A stretch of DNA of 55,593 bases, from assembly GCA_021777055.1 (NCBI GenBank), contig JAIQZO010000004.1:1-55593 (forward strand), written 5' to 3'. Position numbers and translations under genes: made by a program. Position 1 is the first letter of the stretch, and each line of letters opens with the position of its first letter. Shown piece after piece: positions 16,917 through 28,180 of this stretch. Source of the stretch: Candidatus Anammoxibacter sp. (GTDB lineage Bacteria > Planctomycetota > Brocadiia > Brocadiales > Anammoxibacteraceae). The notes below the pieces were generated by a model. That model had not been told where the DNA came from, made no database searches, and saw only the letters and a program-made list of their open reading frames with translations.

Positions 16917-18953
16917 TTACTCAAATTTTATGTTATCAAAAAAAGCATCCTGTTGGGACAGCTCAATTTCAAACTTTTTAACTAAAATACTATCAGTATT
17001 TTTATTAATAACAAGAACCTCTTCGAAAGCACCAACAATTGCTACTTCTGCTTTAAAATTAATAGCAATTTGGTGGTTTTTATTTTGTGCATATTCTTTC
17101 TGAAAGGGTAAACTATCAACAACTATCCCTTTTACTACTTTTTTTACCATTAAAGGTCCATAACCATCTGTATTTGCTATTTCATAATAGTTTTGGGAAT
17201 CTTGTATCAGACGCAAAGAAATACGTCCACCTTTAGGATAATTAACCGTTGGTAGAAAATCTATACTAAAGGTACCATCAATAGTATTTGGCAAACTATC
17301 AGAAAATTTTAAGGTAATATTATCGCCAGTAAGTACCTGCGCCCTTTCACCGTTGGAGTCATAGACAAGAGATCCTTTTCCAACAACAGAATATCTATCA
17401 GTTGTATCAGTTTTGAAATTATCAATAGTTGAACTGCCATCCTTAAAGAGCGTCTGATTGAAGACTTTAATATCATTTGTATAAATGATATTATCAAGAA
17501 ACGCATCTTGCTGTTCTAACTCTATTTCTAATTTATTAGCTACAATATTATTTGTATTAGTATTTAAAACAAACATTTCACCAAAAGCATCTACAATTGT
17601 TTGATTCGCGCTAATATTCATTGTTATATCATAAGGGATACCTTGTGTGTACTCGTCCTGAAAAAACTCACTTTCGACCTCGCTTCCTCCTGCAACTTTC
17701 TTCATCTTGAGAGCGCCATAACCATCTGAATTTGATAATTCATAATAGTTTTTATTATCTCTTTTGAGACGTAATTTAAATTTACTACCTTTAGGGTATT
17801 TAGTAGTAGGCAAAAATTCTATTCCAAAAGTAGCATTATTCAATTCGGGCAAATTACGAGAAATTTGCAAAGAAATGTTGTCTCCAGTCCGAACCTGTCC
17901 CCTTTTCCCATCAGAATCGTATAGAAATGAACCAACCCCGCCGTCAGTTATAATATTAGTAACAGTATAGTCTGTAGTTGTATTGTTACTGAAATCATCA
18001 AAAATTATATTATTAGTTGGATGTTCTGACCCACTAGGAAAATTTATCTCGTCTGTATAAATAATATTGTCAATAAAAGCATCCTGCTGATGCAACTCAA
18101 GTTCAAAACTAGCAACATTAATACCATTAGTGTTGCTAGTTAAAGTAAGTAGTTCACCAAATGCACTTACCATTGTTTCCTCTGGACTAAAGTGTATCTT
18201 TATTTTATGATTACTACCTTGGGAATATTCGTCTATAAAATTCGCACTATCTACAACATTACCATTTATTACTTTCGTTATTTTATAAGGACCATAACCA
18301 TCTGAATTCGATAATTCATAATAGTTTTTATTATCTCTTTTTAAGAGTAGTTTAAGTTCGCCACCCTTTGGATATCTAGTTGTAGGTAAGAATTCTATTT
18401 CAAAAGTACCACTATTAAGTTCAGGCAAACTGTGAGATACTATTAAACTAATATTATCACCAGTGAGTACTTGCCCCCTAGTTCCTTTCGAATCGTATAA
18501 AAAGGATCCAAATCCTCCTTTTGTATTACCATCAGCAACTTTATAGTTTCCAGTTCTATCACTACTAAAATCGTCAAAAAATTTAAACGATCCAGTTTGA
18601 GTATCAGTCGTGGTGGTTGTAGTATCAGGAATAACAACACTAACACTATCAGAGAAATCACTTTCATTACTGGTTAAATCATATGCTGTTACGGCAAAGA
18701 AATATTTTGTACCTTCTGATAATCCCAAAACAGTATGTGTTGTGAAATCTCCCACATCAATTTTCCTATCATAATTATTTTCATTAGTTCCATAGTGTAA
18801 GTTGTAGCCAGCAAGATTATTTCCCGTGCTTTGATTCCATCCCAAGGTGACCTGCGCAGCATATATGTTTACATTATGTAAAAGGCAAATCGCTAAAATA
18901 AAGAAAAAAAAAAGCATCCCATTCCTCTGTTTTTGCATTAATAACATTAACAA
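16917..18953 (-). CDS. Exported surface protein: Fn3 plus three copies of the recurrent domain
   Basis: 678 residues. Signal peptide about 1-33 (basic MQKQRNG, then LFFFFILAICLLHNV, AAQ). A fibronectin type III domain (about 34-112; GWNQSTGNNLAGYNLHYGTN, KYFFAVTAYD) resembles that of the neighbouring 1510-aa protein. A Thr-rich linker then leads to three tandem copies of the ~170-residue recurrent domain (about 125-300, 315-488 and 505-678). Each starts with FDDFS-like residues, contains FLPT-YPKGG, NYYELSNSDGYG and AFGE, and ends QQDAF-DNI. This is the simplest array of the domain in the window. It is transcribed toward the 1510-aa gene but ends in its own terminator. Adhesion or glycan binding is inference only. 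Confidence 0.88.
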   Translation of the reverse strand: MLMLLMQKQRNGMLFFFFILAICLLHNVNIYAAQVTLGWNQSTGNNLAGYNLHYGTNENNYDRKIDVGDFTTHTVLGLSEGTKYFFAVTAYDLTSNESDFSDSVSVVIPDTTTTTTDTQTGSFKFFDDFSSDRTGNYKVADGNTKGGFGSFLYDSKGTRGQVLTGDNISLIVSHSLPELNSGTFEIEFLPTTRYPKGGELKLLLKRDNKNYYELSNSDGYGPYKITKVINGNVVDSANFIDEYSQGSNHKIKIHFSPEETMVSAFGELLTLTSNTNGINVASFELELHQQDAFIDNIIYTDEINFPSGSEHPTNNIIFDDFSNNTTTDYTVTNIITDGGVGSFLYDSDGKRGQVRTGDNISLQISRNLPELNNATFGIEFLPTTKYPKGSKFKLRLKRDNKNYYELSNSDGYGALKMKKVAGGSEVESEFFQDEYTQGIPYDITMNISANQTIVDAFGEMFVLNTNTNNIVANKLEIELEQQDAFLDNIIYTNDIKVFNQTLFKDGSSTIDNFKTDTTDRYSVVGKGSLVYDSNGERAQVLTGDNITLKFSDSLPNTIDGTFSIDFLPTVNYPKGGRISLRLIQDSQNYYEIANTDGYGPLMVKKVVKGIVVDSLPFQKEYAQNKNHQIAINFKAEVAIVGAFEEVLVINKNTDSILVKKFEIELSQQDAFFDNIKFE

Positions 18954-20451
18954 CCTCTCTCTTTTAATTTAAATCGTATATTCTAAATAAACTTTATAGC
19001 AACAAATACCTGCAATATACATGCCAAACACGCGAACATTACTATCTTCTTGCTACCAGTAAAGTTACGCATTCTCCGCATTTACAATATACAAAAACTG
19101 GATGTTTTAATATACACCTAGTGTGTTTATCCTGCATTTACTTATACACAAAGTCCGATTTAATTTTAGGAAAAATCTATTTAGTACGGTAATTGGTTTC
19201 GATCTACGGCATTATAAGAAATTACTAATTACCATATATTTCCAGCCATAGTTATTTAACCATTAACCAAACAAATGTTTATTTGATTCTAAAAATATTC
19301 TCGTCAACTCCCCACTTAACTTTAACTATGACTGAGAATAGGAGGTAACTAATTAAAAATTATCAGAGAAAAAGTAGAAGTGAAGAATGCTTAAAAAAAC
19401 AGCAAGATTAATAAAAATTTAAACTACAATACTTGAAACGGCAAGAAAAATAGAACCTTCGGCAATAACCTTCGAGAAAAAGAGGTAGGAATTATACTTG
19501 TTGTGATTTACAAATACATTGGTGGTAGTCAGAAAGCTAGATGAAATCAACATTCTACTTTCAACATTTTTTGATGCAACATTTTCTCGATGGAAACGTC
19601 ATTTACTTACCAAGTTTCCACCGCATACTATAAACCTTAGATAAATGGATCAACAATTACAAGCTTGCAACAGTAGATATCTGTATAGGTTTTATGAAAT
19701 TAAGGAATACAAGGCCTTTAGCAGTGATTACCATTACAATTGAGAGTTTCCGCCATACTCAAGTGACTATAAAGGAAAACTCTATGCTTGCAGTGAATTT
19801 TATATCCGCCGCATAGGTAACTCTCTTATTGGGCATTTTGACACTTTTAAAATAGTAGTGTAAAGAGGGATGTAATGCAGAATTTAATAACATCAATGTT
19901 ATTAAGGTACACAAAACTACGTATAAACACCGTAAAACCTGAACTTATGCGCTGCCCTGGAATTTAGTCGAAGAAAGATTAATGGCAAGTTGTCAGAAGA
20001 AAAAGACGAAGGGATTTTCAAGCATTTATAGATACAATTACCACATAAGCTTCTCAGACAAGATGTTTATATCATTTCAAACAATCACGGCACCACCCAA
20101 AGAAAAATAAAGAGTGATTTATCAAAAAAAAGCATCATCATTTTATAGCAAAATTTACAAACGCGTTGAATCAAGAAGTGCCTGGTCACTTATATTTACC
20201 AAGAAACTTTTTGTGGTTCCTCTTTTACGAACACGACGACACAAAGGCAACGTATTGAAGATTACTAACATAGGAATTATACCCCTATCTCAAAACCATT
20301 TAAATGAAGTTAAACGGGAGTTAAAGAAACAGAACTCAGAAATAATATAGAAAACTTAATTATCTAAACACCAGTTATTTTACTCTTTCGTGACGCACAC
20401 AGGAGGAGATTTGACTCGTTTTACTGGTTAGGACTAGCAATATTTAAATTT
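18954..20451. other. 1.5-kb spacer with no recognised gene
   Basis: Both strands are broken by stops. Short open stretches exist (for example a 78-codon plus-strand frame at 20114-20350), but none resembles a known protein. The segment around 19600-20000 has a weak protein-like texture in several frames and may be a decayed gene or mobile element. The promoter of the minus-strand 678-aa gene should lie near 18960-19100. Confidence 0.35.
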
Positions 20452-21435
20452 CTACAAAGTCTCATCTTCAAAAAGCAGTAAACTTTTACTAGGTAATATA
20501 CTATCCGCTTTATATTCAAAAATATTAAGTTTATCCAAGATTACTTGAATTTTACTTTTATCAGTTTGAGAAATTTCACTCTCCCACCTACCAACAATTT
20601 CCCTTTTCTCCTGCTTAAGAATAGCCTCTTTTGTACTTGCTAAACTTAAATGACTTGACTGAGATGGCTTTTTTATAATATGAAACATCCCTTCTTTATT
20701 AGAAATATTTAGATTATCAGAAAGATAATTTATTACTCTATCTGTTTTTAAAACAAGTTCTTCATACGTTAAGATTATCTTTTCTGTTTTGCTAAATTTA
20801 AGTGGATATAAATTCTCTAAACACCAGCTCAGAACGGCTTTTTCAATGTATGTGCCTTCATTAAATATTTTCTTGCAAAATTCAACTTGAGTAGAAGTCA
20901 AGTAACTATCACAAAACAGCTTATCAGCTAAGTAAGCTTTTGCAGTTATCCCCCATTTATTTTTTAATATTGATAAAGCCTGAGGAATAGGATGCCTGAC
21001 AAAATATAATGTATACACATTAAGGTTTTTAGAAAAAATATCAATTAAAGGTAAAGCATTTACTATTTTAAGAACAGTACGATCTGCTTTATGATAAACT
21101 TTGAACTCTTGATATTCCCCAGATAAAAGCAATCTTAAATAATCCAAGACCTGTTTTTCTTCAGTTTCATCCAGCGTTATATATTGGCTATAAAATTTAT
21201 CAGGCAATAATTTCAATTTTATTTTGCCTTGTAAGTTATTCGTATTAAACAATTGAAAGGGTTCATTAATATCTCTAGTGTATTCATCTACAGATAATAA
21301 TTGCTGAATAAGAGTTGAACCCCCTCTGCGGGTAGCAAATAATAAAATATTTTTCCTACTTCCTTGTTTATACCTTAATTTTACAGGAACTATATTTAAT
21401 ATTTTTAACTTAATTATCTTTAAGAGATCTTTCAT
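20452..21435 (-). CDS. Sulfotransferase family protein
   Basis: 327-residue enzyme of the PAPS-dependent sulfotransferase fold. The 5'-phosphosulfate loop is TRRGGSTLIQQLL (35-47), in the place of the usual RSGTT motif. The 3'-phosphate binding region is YFVRHPIPQALSIL (near residue 145). A short basic/hydrophobic N-terminus precedes it, with no clear signal peptide. It is expected to transfer sulfate from PAPS to a carbohydrate or other hydroxyl acceptor in the cytoplasm. It stands alone between long spacers, yet a second sulfotransferase lies inside the polysaccharide cluster, so both may act on the same polymer. Acceptor unknown. Confidence 0.82.
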   Translation of the reverse strand: MKDLLKIIKLKILNIVPVKLRYKQGSRKNILLFATRRGGSTLIQQLLSVDEYTRDINEPFQLFNTNNLQGKIKLKLLPDKFYSQYITLDETEEKQVLDYLRLLLSGEYQEFKVYHKADRTVLKIVNALPLIDIFSKNLNVYTLYFVRHPIPQALSILKNKWGITAKAYLADKLFCDSYLTSTQVEFCKKIFNEGTYIEKAVLSWCLENLYPLKFSKTEKIILTYEELVLKTDRVINYLSDNLNISNKEGMFHIIKKPSQSSHLSLASTKEAILKQEKREIVGRWESEISQTDKSKIQVILDKLNIFEYKADSILPSKSLLLFEDETL

Positions 21436-21985
21436 ACGAGTATAAAATCCAATTTATTGACAATAAATTAGCAGAATTGGTAGTACTTCAAATCAGTTTA
21501 TTAGATCCTGTACCTAAAACCATTTTCTTACTAAAAAAAACATTAAGGTTCACACTACTATCATTGTGACGTTGTTAATAGAATACATGCGCTACACCAT
21601 ATTTCAGGACACACCATTGTAGTTGATATTCTTCTACTAAATAATTGAGGCAAGTTTTATTATAGCTACCCAGTGATAAAAGCATCACTTTTTTGGATGT
21701 ATTAATTTATTTCTAATACAAGTTAAGTCATATGAAATAATTTAAGGGTTGGTTAATTTATGTGAAATATATAGCATTTTTAGATTTATGCTGGCATGAC
21801 TGACATTTGATATAGTAAATTGTTTTTTTATTTAGATTGTTACTTTTATAAATTAAGGCATATGCCGTAATCGGAAATCAAACATAACGAACAATTTACT
21901 GATTGATAGTTCTGATATTATCTATTTATTATTTGCTTTATCAAAAATTATCCGTATTGTATCGCATAATATCTAGCGTAAAAAA
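21436..21985. other. Intergenic spacer, nothing recognised
   Basis: Very AT-rich 550 bp between two minus-strand genes. No ORF, repeat or RNA gene could be supported. Confidence 0.4.
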
Positions 21986-23419
21986 TCAAAAACTTATCCC
22001 AATACTAATTTTACCCCCGTGTTTCACTAGATCACCACCAGGTTGATTACTTTTACGGTCTTGATAAGTATAAGACACTTCACCGAAAAGCCATTTCTTT
22101 GGAGCTCTATATTTCGCACTTATATCAACTCCAATCGTACTGATCTTTTCTCTACGCAATGTGGTAAGTTCTCCGTCAGACTCCAGAACCGTGACTTTTT
22201 CTCGAAATCGTCTATCTTGATAATATGGTTTAAATTCTAACAAAAAATTCGATGTAAATTTATGTATGTATTCAATATTTATCTGTGAAAAAAAAGAAGG
22301 ATTATCATCACCTACTCTAGTTGGCAAAGAATCGCCAGGTAGCACAACCATGTTAGTACGAAATTGCTGTTCATCCAAGCTCCTTTCCAACTTTATCTCC
22401 AAATTATCTCTGTCTGTAATATCAAATTCATATCCTAATGCAAACTCCCAACCGTGAAAATTCTTAAATATGCCATCATTACCATAGTCCCTTTCATTTA
22501 AACTAGAGTTAATAAAGAAATTGCTCTTTTTAGTAGGTCGCCATGATACATTGAATGGAATACGGTGCGAAGTAGAATCCTTCTGTTTTGCCGAAGGATA
22601 CCGAACGACACGATATTCAAATCCTGTTTTGATTCTTACTTTTGGTAAAGGATTTATTATAATGTCACCTCCAAAAGTATCCTCGTTACGTTCACTACTT
22701 TTAGACCTATCTCGTTGATAATTAATGTCTCTATTGGAATAGCGTAATTGAAAATCAAATTTGCTTAAAAAATTTGGCAGATCTATAATTGCAGACACAA
22801 CGTTAGTTGTTATGTCCTTCCGGTTAGTAAATGCATTAAACGTAAATTCTTCATCTATTTCAGGATCTTCTGGTCCTACCGGGTCATCACCCTCTTCATC
22901 TATAACACCAGGATTCTCACGTCTAGTAATTCCACCAGGTTTTCTAATAGATGAAATTCTCTCTGACAAAAGAACGCGGAATCCATTACGAAAGTTAAGA
23001 TTTAATGATCCAGTTAAGTTATGATCAAAGTGATTTCTCTCTTGGATACGTAGGTAATTAACGATATTAGCACTATAATCAATATCAAGCGAATGTTTTC
23101 TAAATGGTAATGATAAACCAAGACTTGGTTTATAAGTAGCAAAAAAATCACCAACTTTATCATTAGAAGCACCAAAAACATTATCTGTAAATTGTTCAAC
23201 TATCATAAATGAAGTTTCTAACTTTAGAGGACCAATGTTTATATTGTCTGCATACTTAGGTATCTCCTGTAAAATTTTAACAAGCTGATCTGTTTTATCT
23301 ACAATAAAACCATTTTTTATATCTGCGGTTGGCCCATCCTGGGCAAGTAAAACACCTAAAACTATAAGGCTTGTTAAGTAAAAGCTACATGTTTTTTTTA
23401 GAATTTGAACTATGTACAT
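21986..23419 (-). CDS. Outer-membrane beta-barrel protein (BBP2-type, exopolysaccharide-associated)
   Basis: 477 residues with signal peptide (MYIVQILKKTCSFYLTSLIV, cleavage near AQDGPTA). The mature chain is a succession of alternating amphipathic strands. It ends in the classical C-terminal phenylalanine (KISIGISF), recognised by the Bam machinery. The early segment FMIVEQFTDNVFGASNDKVG followed by FFATYKPSLGLSLPF is typical of the putative beta-barrel porin 2 group found next to exopolysaccharide and exosortase loci. An acidic loop (about 165-190, EEGDDPVGPEDPEIDEE) is probably extracellular. Likely role: outer-membrane partner of polysaccharide export or a surface porin. The link to the cluster downstream is inference. 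Confidence 0.82.
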   Translation of the reverse strand: MYIVQILKKTCSFYLTSLIVLGVLLAQDGPTADIKNGFIVDKTDQLVKILQEIPKYADNINIGPLKLETSFMIVEQFTDNVFGASNDKVGDFFATYKPSLGLSLPFRKHSLDIDYSANIVNYLRIQERNHFDHNLTGSLNLNFRNGFRVLLSERISSIRKPGGITRRENPGVIDEEGDDPVGPEDPEIDEEFTFNAFTNRKDITTNVVSAIIDLPNFLSKFDFQLRYSNRDINYQRDRSKSSERNEDTFGGDIIINPLPKVRIKTGFEYRVVRYPSAKQKDSTSHRIPFNVSWRPTKKSNFFINSSLNERDYGNDGIFKNFHGWEFALGYEFDITDRDNLEIKLERSLDEQQFRTNMVVLPGDSLPTRVGDDNPSFFSQINIEYIHKFTSNFLLEFKPYYQDRRFREKVTVLESDGELTTLRREKISTIGVDISAKYRAPKKWLFGEVSYTYQDRKSNQPGGDLVKHGGKISIGISF

Positions 23420-24630
23420 TTTGTCAATGAGTTGAAATGCCCATGCAATGAAATCGTTAAAAAGTACCGCAACCGAAAATAATTAAGCAAAACTATAAAA
23501 CTTTTATTTCCTCATTTCATAAAATAAAGTATATTTAGTTAAGCGTAATTAAGCATTCTAGTGCTATATCGTTAATAAGAAAGAAAAGTTTAAGGAATTT
23601 TCTACAACAAGAAAAACGTTGAATAAATCAATACCTTACCTTAAACAACAGATATTTATACTTTTGTTTATAGCGTAACAGAAGAAGTCTTCTTAATTCC
23701 TCAAACCTTCTCTATAAACGTAGAAAATTAAAACCTTTTCACAAAAAGCACTATTCACCATGAAACAAATCCCTATCATGTTACTATATGCTTTTGCAAA
23801 AAGCAATTTATAATATTGTACTCAACAAGGTAACACAAAGGTTAAAAGTCTTTTTCTTATAACGACTACCTTCCTTTGCAATCCATAATTGAAAATACTA
23901 CCAGAATTGGTGAAGTGTGTAAAGCAAAGTAAGAAGATCTAAGAATAATATCGTTTAAATTAATTGTTCCATTTATGGAAGGATTGATGGCCTATTGTTC
24001 TGCTTCAGACGGAATCAAAATTTTCTCAAATCTAAATAAGCTATAATTAATTGTAACTTTATTTAGCTCGGATCTATCAAAAGATCCAATAATACATCTC
24101 TTGGTTTAATAATATTTTACTTTTTATGTATATACGTTAACGGTTGCATCACCCAAAAATATTTAATATTTCTTTCTCCACTGCGCAGTATAACCTTTTT
24201 AATGCACACACACACCACTGGTAATTTAATAAATCATTTATATCTAATAGCTTCTTTTTTAACTTACTGATCATGCGACTGTAGGAATGCATTCTAAATA
24301 GCAAGCTTTTCTAATAAGCAACTGTACTGTCAAATTAGATATGAAGTTTAAGATATTTTTAGATAGTGCCGATATTCTACATAAAGAATTCATAAATATA
24401 TTGAGTGCTATATTGAACGTAAAACATGCAAACGACAAATAGTTTAACTTTCTTTATTTACTAATAATAAAGAAAACTCTTATATGCTTAGTAATGAATA
24501 CAAAATTAAAAATAGCGACGTTTGCAATGTAGCAGCAAAGAAACATGGAAAGAATGACATGATATCTTGCCTATCAAATGTTTTGTTCACTAAGCATACA
24601 CCATTTTTGTTAATTTAGAGGAGGATCCAA
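23420..24630. other. 1.2-kb spacer between divergent genes, nothing recognised
   Basis: Should contain the promoters of the minus-strand barrel gene and the plus-strand beta-helix gene. No open frame of credible length, RNA gene or repeat was recognised. A strong Shine-Dalgarno (GAGGAGGA) lies at its right end, just before the ATG at 24631. Confidence 0.4.
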
Positions 24631-25875
24631 ATGGCAAAATATTATACTCTCAAAACCCTAAAGAATGTTTTATTAACAAACGTCTTTTTATTTCTATTTC
24701 CAATGATTTCAATTCTAAATGCAGCATCTTATTATGTCTCACCCTTTGGTAATGATAGTACTGGAAATGGTTCAGAAAGCAATCCTTGGTCAACACCACA
24801 AAAAGCAGCAGACAATGTTACGGCAGGCGACACAGTCATAGTTAAACCCGGCACTTATTATGACACTAATGGCGATGGTAAAATAGTAGAGATTTCACGA
24901 GGTGGAACTTTAGACAAATGGATTACATTTAAGTCCGACACAAAATCTGGAGCTATTATTGATGGTAAAGACAGAACGACTATGTTTGGTTTTCTTTTTC
25001 TGAAAGGTGCTAATTTTATTAGGATAGAAGGCTTTAATATTAAAGATTTAAAAGATACCGGTATCGTGGTCAACAATGAAAACCATGACATATATGTCTA
25101 TAATAATGTAATACACCATATTGGACAATTACAAACTGATATAAAAGGTGGCCAAAATGGATTATATAGTGGTTCGAATACATATAATATCACAATAGAT
25201 AGTAATTATTTTTATGAAATTGGACGAAATGGAACGTCAACAAACCATGATCATGGTATTTATATTAGCGGTAATCCTGCTGCAAGACTTGTTATAATAA
25301 AAAACAACATTTTTAGAAACAGAGATTCTGGTTGGCCGATACACATATATTCAGCTACTGGTGGTAAATTTTCACAAATAACGATTGCATTTAATACTTT
25401 TTATGAAGAAAATTCTACTAGAATTGGACAGGTACTCCTTGCGACACCAATAGACAACCTCTTAATAGAGAATAACATTTTTTTTAAACCAAAAGGGGCG
25501 GGTATACGCAATTCAACATGTTCAGGAAAAACAAACATAACTATTCGTAACAATATTACAGACATGGCAAAGATCATTGATAGTGAATCTTGCAACTTTA
25601 AATATAGTAATAACATTACTAACACTAACCCATTACTTGTTAGCCCAAATAATCCTAACCCAGAAGAAGCTGATTATAGTTTAACCGTAAATTCTCCAGC
25701 CATTGATATGGTCGCCGCTTCAGATTTAGTTTTCTATGATTATGAGAAAAACTCACGACCTTCAGATGGTAATGGCGACAATATAAAAGCTTTTGACATA
25801 GGTGCATATGAGTACATAGAAACATCTAATACAACAGCACCAAAAAACTTTAGGGTAAATAACATTAACCATTGA
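24631..25875 (+). CDS. Secreted right-handed parallel beta-helix protein (paralogue 1)
   Basis: 414 residues with signal peptide (about 1-34; LKNVLLTNVFLFLFPMISIL, NAAS). It opens with the DUF1565-like start of pectate-lyase-type repeats: YYVSPFGNDSTGNGSESNPW, then AADNVTAGDTVIVKPGTYYD. Asn/Ile-rich coils follow (INSNYF-, NNIF-, NNITNT-like turns), as in NosD/PbH1 beta-helices. It keeps the conserved segment NHDHGIYISGNPAARLVIIK and ends with DFDG-like DIGAYEY. It is probably a polysaccharide lyase, epimerase or binding protein of the cell surface; no catalytic residues can be assigned with confidence. A close paralogue starts at 28181. Confidence 0.85.
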   Translation: MAKYYTLKTLKNVLLTNVFLFLFPMISILNAASYYVSPFGNDSTGNGSESNPWSTPQKAADNVTAGDTVIVKPGTYYDTNGDGKIVEISRGGTLDKWITFKSDTKSGAIIDGKDRTTMFGFLFLKGANFIRIEGFNIKDLKDTGIVVNNENHDIYVYNNVIHHIGQLQTDIKGGQNGLYSGSNTYNITIDSNYFYEIGRNGTSTNHDHGIYISGNPAARLVIIKNNIFRNRDSGWPIHIYSATGGKFSQITIAFNTFYEENSTRIGQVLLATPIDNLLIENNIFFKPKGAGIRNSTCSGKTNITIRNNITDMAKIIDSESCNFKYSNNITNTNPLLVSPNNPNPEEADYSLTVNSPAIDMVAASDLVFYDYEKNSRPSDGNGDNIKAFDIGAYEYIETSNTTAPKNFRVNNINH

Positions 25876-26094
25876 TTTTCATTACACTAAATGATTACTA
25901 AAATTAGGTTGTCGTCACCCTGCGAAAAAGTATTTTTTTGTTTCCCTGCAATGGGACTAGTAAATCCACAAATTTTTTCATTACAGTCAAAAAGTGTGGA
26001 AGATACCTTTTCTTTTTAAAGCTTATGATAATTTTCTCTTCTGATGTTTGCACAATTCAATCATAAAAAAAAACTTTTCAAATATATTTTGGTC

Positions 26095-27635
26095 AGCAAA
26101 ATGAAAAACTCAGGAAATTGTAGCGCAAATAACCGATAAAGATTATGATCCAGGATTGACATAGTAAAATCTAAACCAACTTTTATTACCATTGAAGATG
26201 AAACTCGGTTTAAACGAAAGAAAATTATTTGTCCTGACTCCTCTCTTTCTACAATCCGTCTTCGAGTATATCTTCAATACTTAATCTGCAAATCATCTGT
26301 AATTATCAAGCAATGTTTTATTTTCCCATGCTCTGTTATCGCGACTTGCCTAATCTATATTATTATAACCCTTTAATTTGTCCAGGATTTCATCCGTAAC
26401 TTTAATGCACTACATTTACCATTCGCTTTCATGACACGGATCTTCTTCCAATCAGAACTGGGTTTGTCCATAGCGGATCAACTATATTTTCCCTCTCCTG
26501 AGAATTGTTACAAGCTTTATTCCTTTATCGTCTAGACTATTTAAGTTTTCATATGTAGTGAATTTGCTGCCAAAAAGGTGATATTTAGGGCTTTTGATCT
26601 TGTTAGTTCTGTAAAAATCCAAAAACTGCAAAACCACTTCCGGCTCATTTCTATATCTTACAGTAGTATCTCTATACGTAACAATACCACTGTCTGGGCC
26701 TTGGAATAATACGGCTAACATGCTTGCTAACACTCCGTGTCTTTTACCGGACCAGTTGTTTTTGTAGATGGGAATCATTTCCTCTGCAAAGTATTGCTAT
26801 AAAGTCTAAATTACAGGTGTCGGAGACTAAATGACTCTTAAACCAGATTTGCTGGAATTCTTTTAGTAATCACAGATTCATATCACTAGTCACCCTATGA
26901 GAATAGGAAGTATATATCCCGTTCTAGGTAGTACATTTAAACCTGCCAGTAGACCTGTAGCTCTTTCCATACACCATAAATCATCTGCACTGTATCTGCA
27001 TATTAGAAAGTTTCAAGGCTAAAAAAGCAAATGATTGAGGACGTTTGTTTCTGGACACCTAGTCTTCTCAATAGCCTTACAAATACCATAGTTTTCTATA
27101 AGTGGTATTAGACAAAAAAACCTGTTGCATTTTGGCCACGGAAGGATTTCAACTCAAAGCCTCGGGACGTGCTTTTGGGCGCTTCGAATTTCTTGGCCAC
27201 CTCTCTTTTTACTTCTTCTCGGCTATATTGGCTCCTTCATGGTAATCTGTGAAATCCCTCTCTTTTTTAGCACCGATGGATATATCTCTGGCTTGCACTA
27301 TGTCCTTTGGCATCAAGAGTGGCCTTAATATCCGGAATGGTAAATACTGTTTTCGCCAATCTACAATTAAGACTTTAGCTCTCCATCTACATCTTTCCGC
27401 TTTCTCTCTTTTTTACGACTTATAAAAAAGGAATCAATTTTGTTTTGGGACTAAAACTCTTTAATAAACATCTTTGTTATAGAATAAAAACAATGAAGTC
27501 CATATCCAAACTTCTTGGCTGTTTCTTGGGTGGAGAATTCCTCAACAAAAAAAGTACTGAGCGCTTCATATTGCTTTTGTTTGGAATTCACTGAGTCTAC
27601 AAGATAATTTTAATCTCGCTTTTAGCAACCATTAA
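26095..27635 (-). pseudogene. Decayed DDE transposase (IS remnant)
   Basis: Collinear transposase fragments in different frames on the minus strand. N-terminal helix-turn-helix near 27580-27490: KQKQYEALSTFFVEEFSTQE, then TAKKFGYG. A second DNA-binding-like piece near 27300: ATLDAKGHSASQRYIHRC, then a stop. A catalytic-core piece at 26778-26482 (YHLFGSKFTTYENLNSLDDK), where the expected Asp before SK is Gly. A C-terminal piece near 26200-26100: LNRVSSSMVIKVGLDFTMSI, then LDHNLYRLFA. Multiple stops and frameshifts separate the pieces. The order and motifs fit an IS4/IS1634-like transposase of about 500 residues; the exact family is uncertain. No terminal inverted repeats were identified. Confidence 0.75.
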
Positions 27636-28180
27636 TACAATTAATTACCTGTTGGTAGAAAGTGAATTTTATAGAAAGTAGAGGGAAATAGTTTAGAATC
27701 AACATGGTTAAGCATTTTTAAATTAGCACCTATCTTGTTAATGAAAATCTATGTTAACTTTTAAAATATTATTTATCGCAGTTTACCATGAAAATAGTTG
27801 GCAAAACGGTATCCCCTGCTCAAAGAGGTAAGATGCTAAAAACTGCTGTATGCTATTTCCTTCTACAAAATTACCTCGACAGCACAACAACAACAACAAT
27901 GTGTTGCTAGTGAAAGACTTACCACGCACCAGACAAATATGGCATGAAAATTGCAGCACATATCACTAAGCTATTTTAAATTGACATCCATATACATTTA
28001 TTCATAGGACAAAACATTATAAAGTAAAATTTAACATTTTAAACTAAAACAAACGATTAATAACTCATTTTGCAAAGCAAAAATGAAGAAGCTTTGTTTT
28101 TTGCAGATTATAACAGGTACACATTGCTGGTACCGAAATTCTTTTTTGTAAATTTTTTTGAAGAGAAAGAGGATGTTAAT

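Noticed and set aside
16709..16924. 71-codon minus-strand ORF between the surface-protein genes
   Set aside because: It spans the terminator hairpin and overlaps the end of the upstream gene in another frame; no protein features.
19041..19080. Possible second c-di-GMP riboswitch upstream of the 678-aa gene (minus-strand GGTAGCAAGA)
   Set aside because: Only ten bases resemble the 3' part of the GEMM aptamer; the P2 helix, GAAA loop and GGGACGCAAAG core are missing.
20114..20350. 78-codon plus-strand ORF
   Set aside because: No ribosome-binding site, no recognisable domain and a basic, low-complexity composition; chance frame in a decayed spacer.
26482..26778. 98-codon minus-strand ORF as an intact gene
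   Set aside because: It is the catalytic-core fragment of the decayed transposase, with matching N- and C-terminal pieces in other frames nearby.
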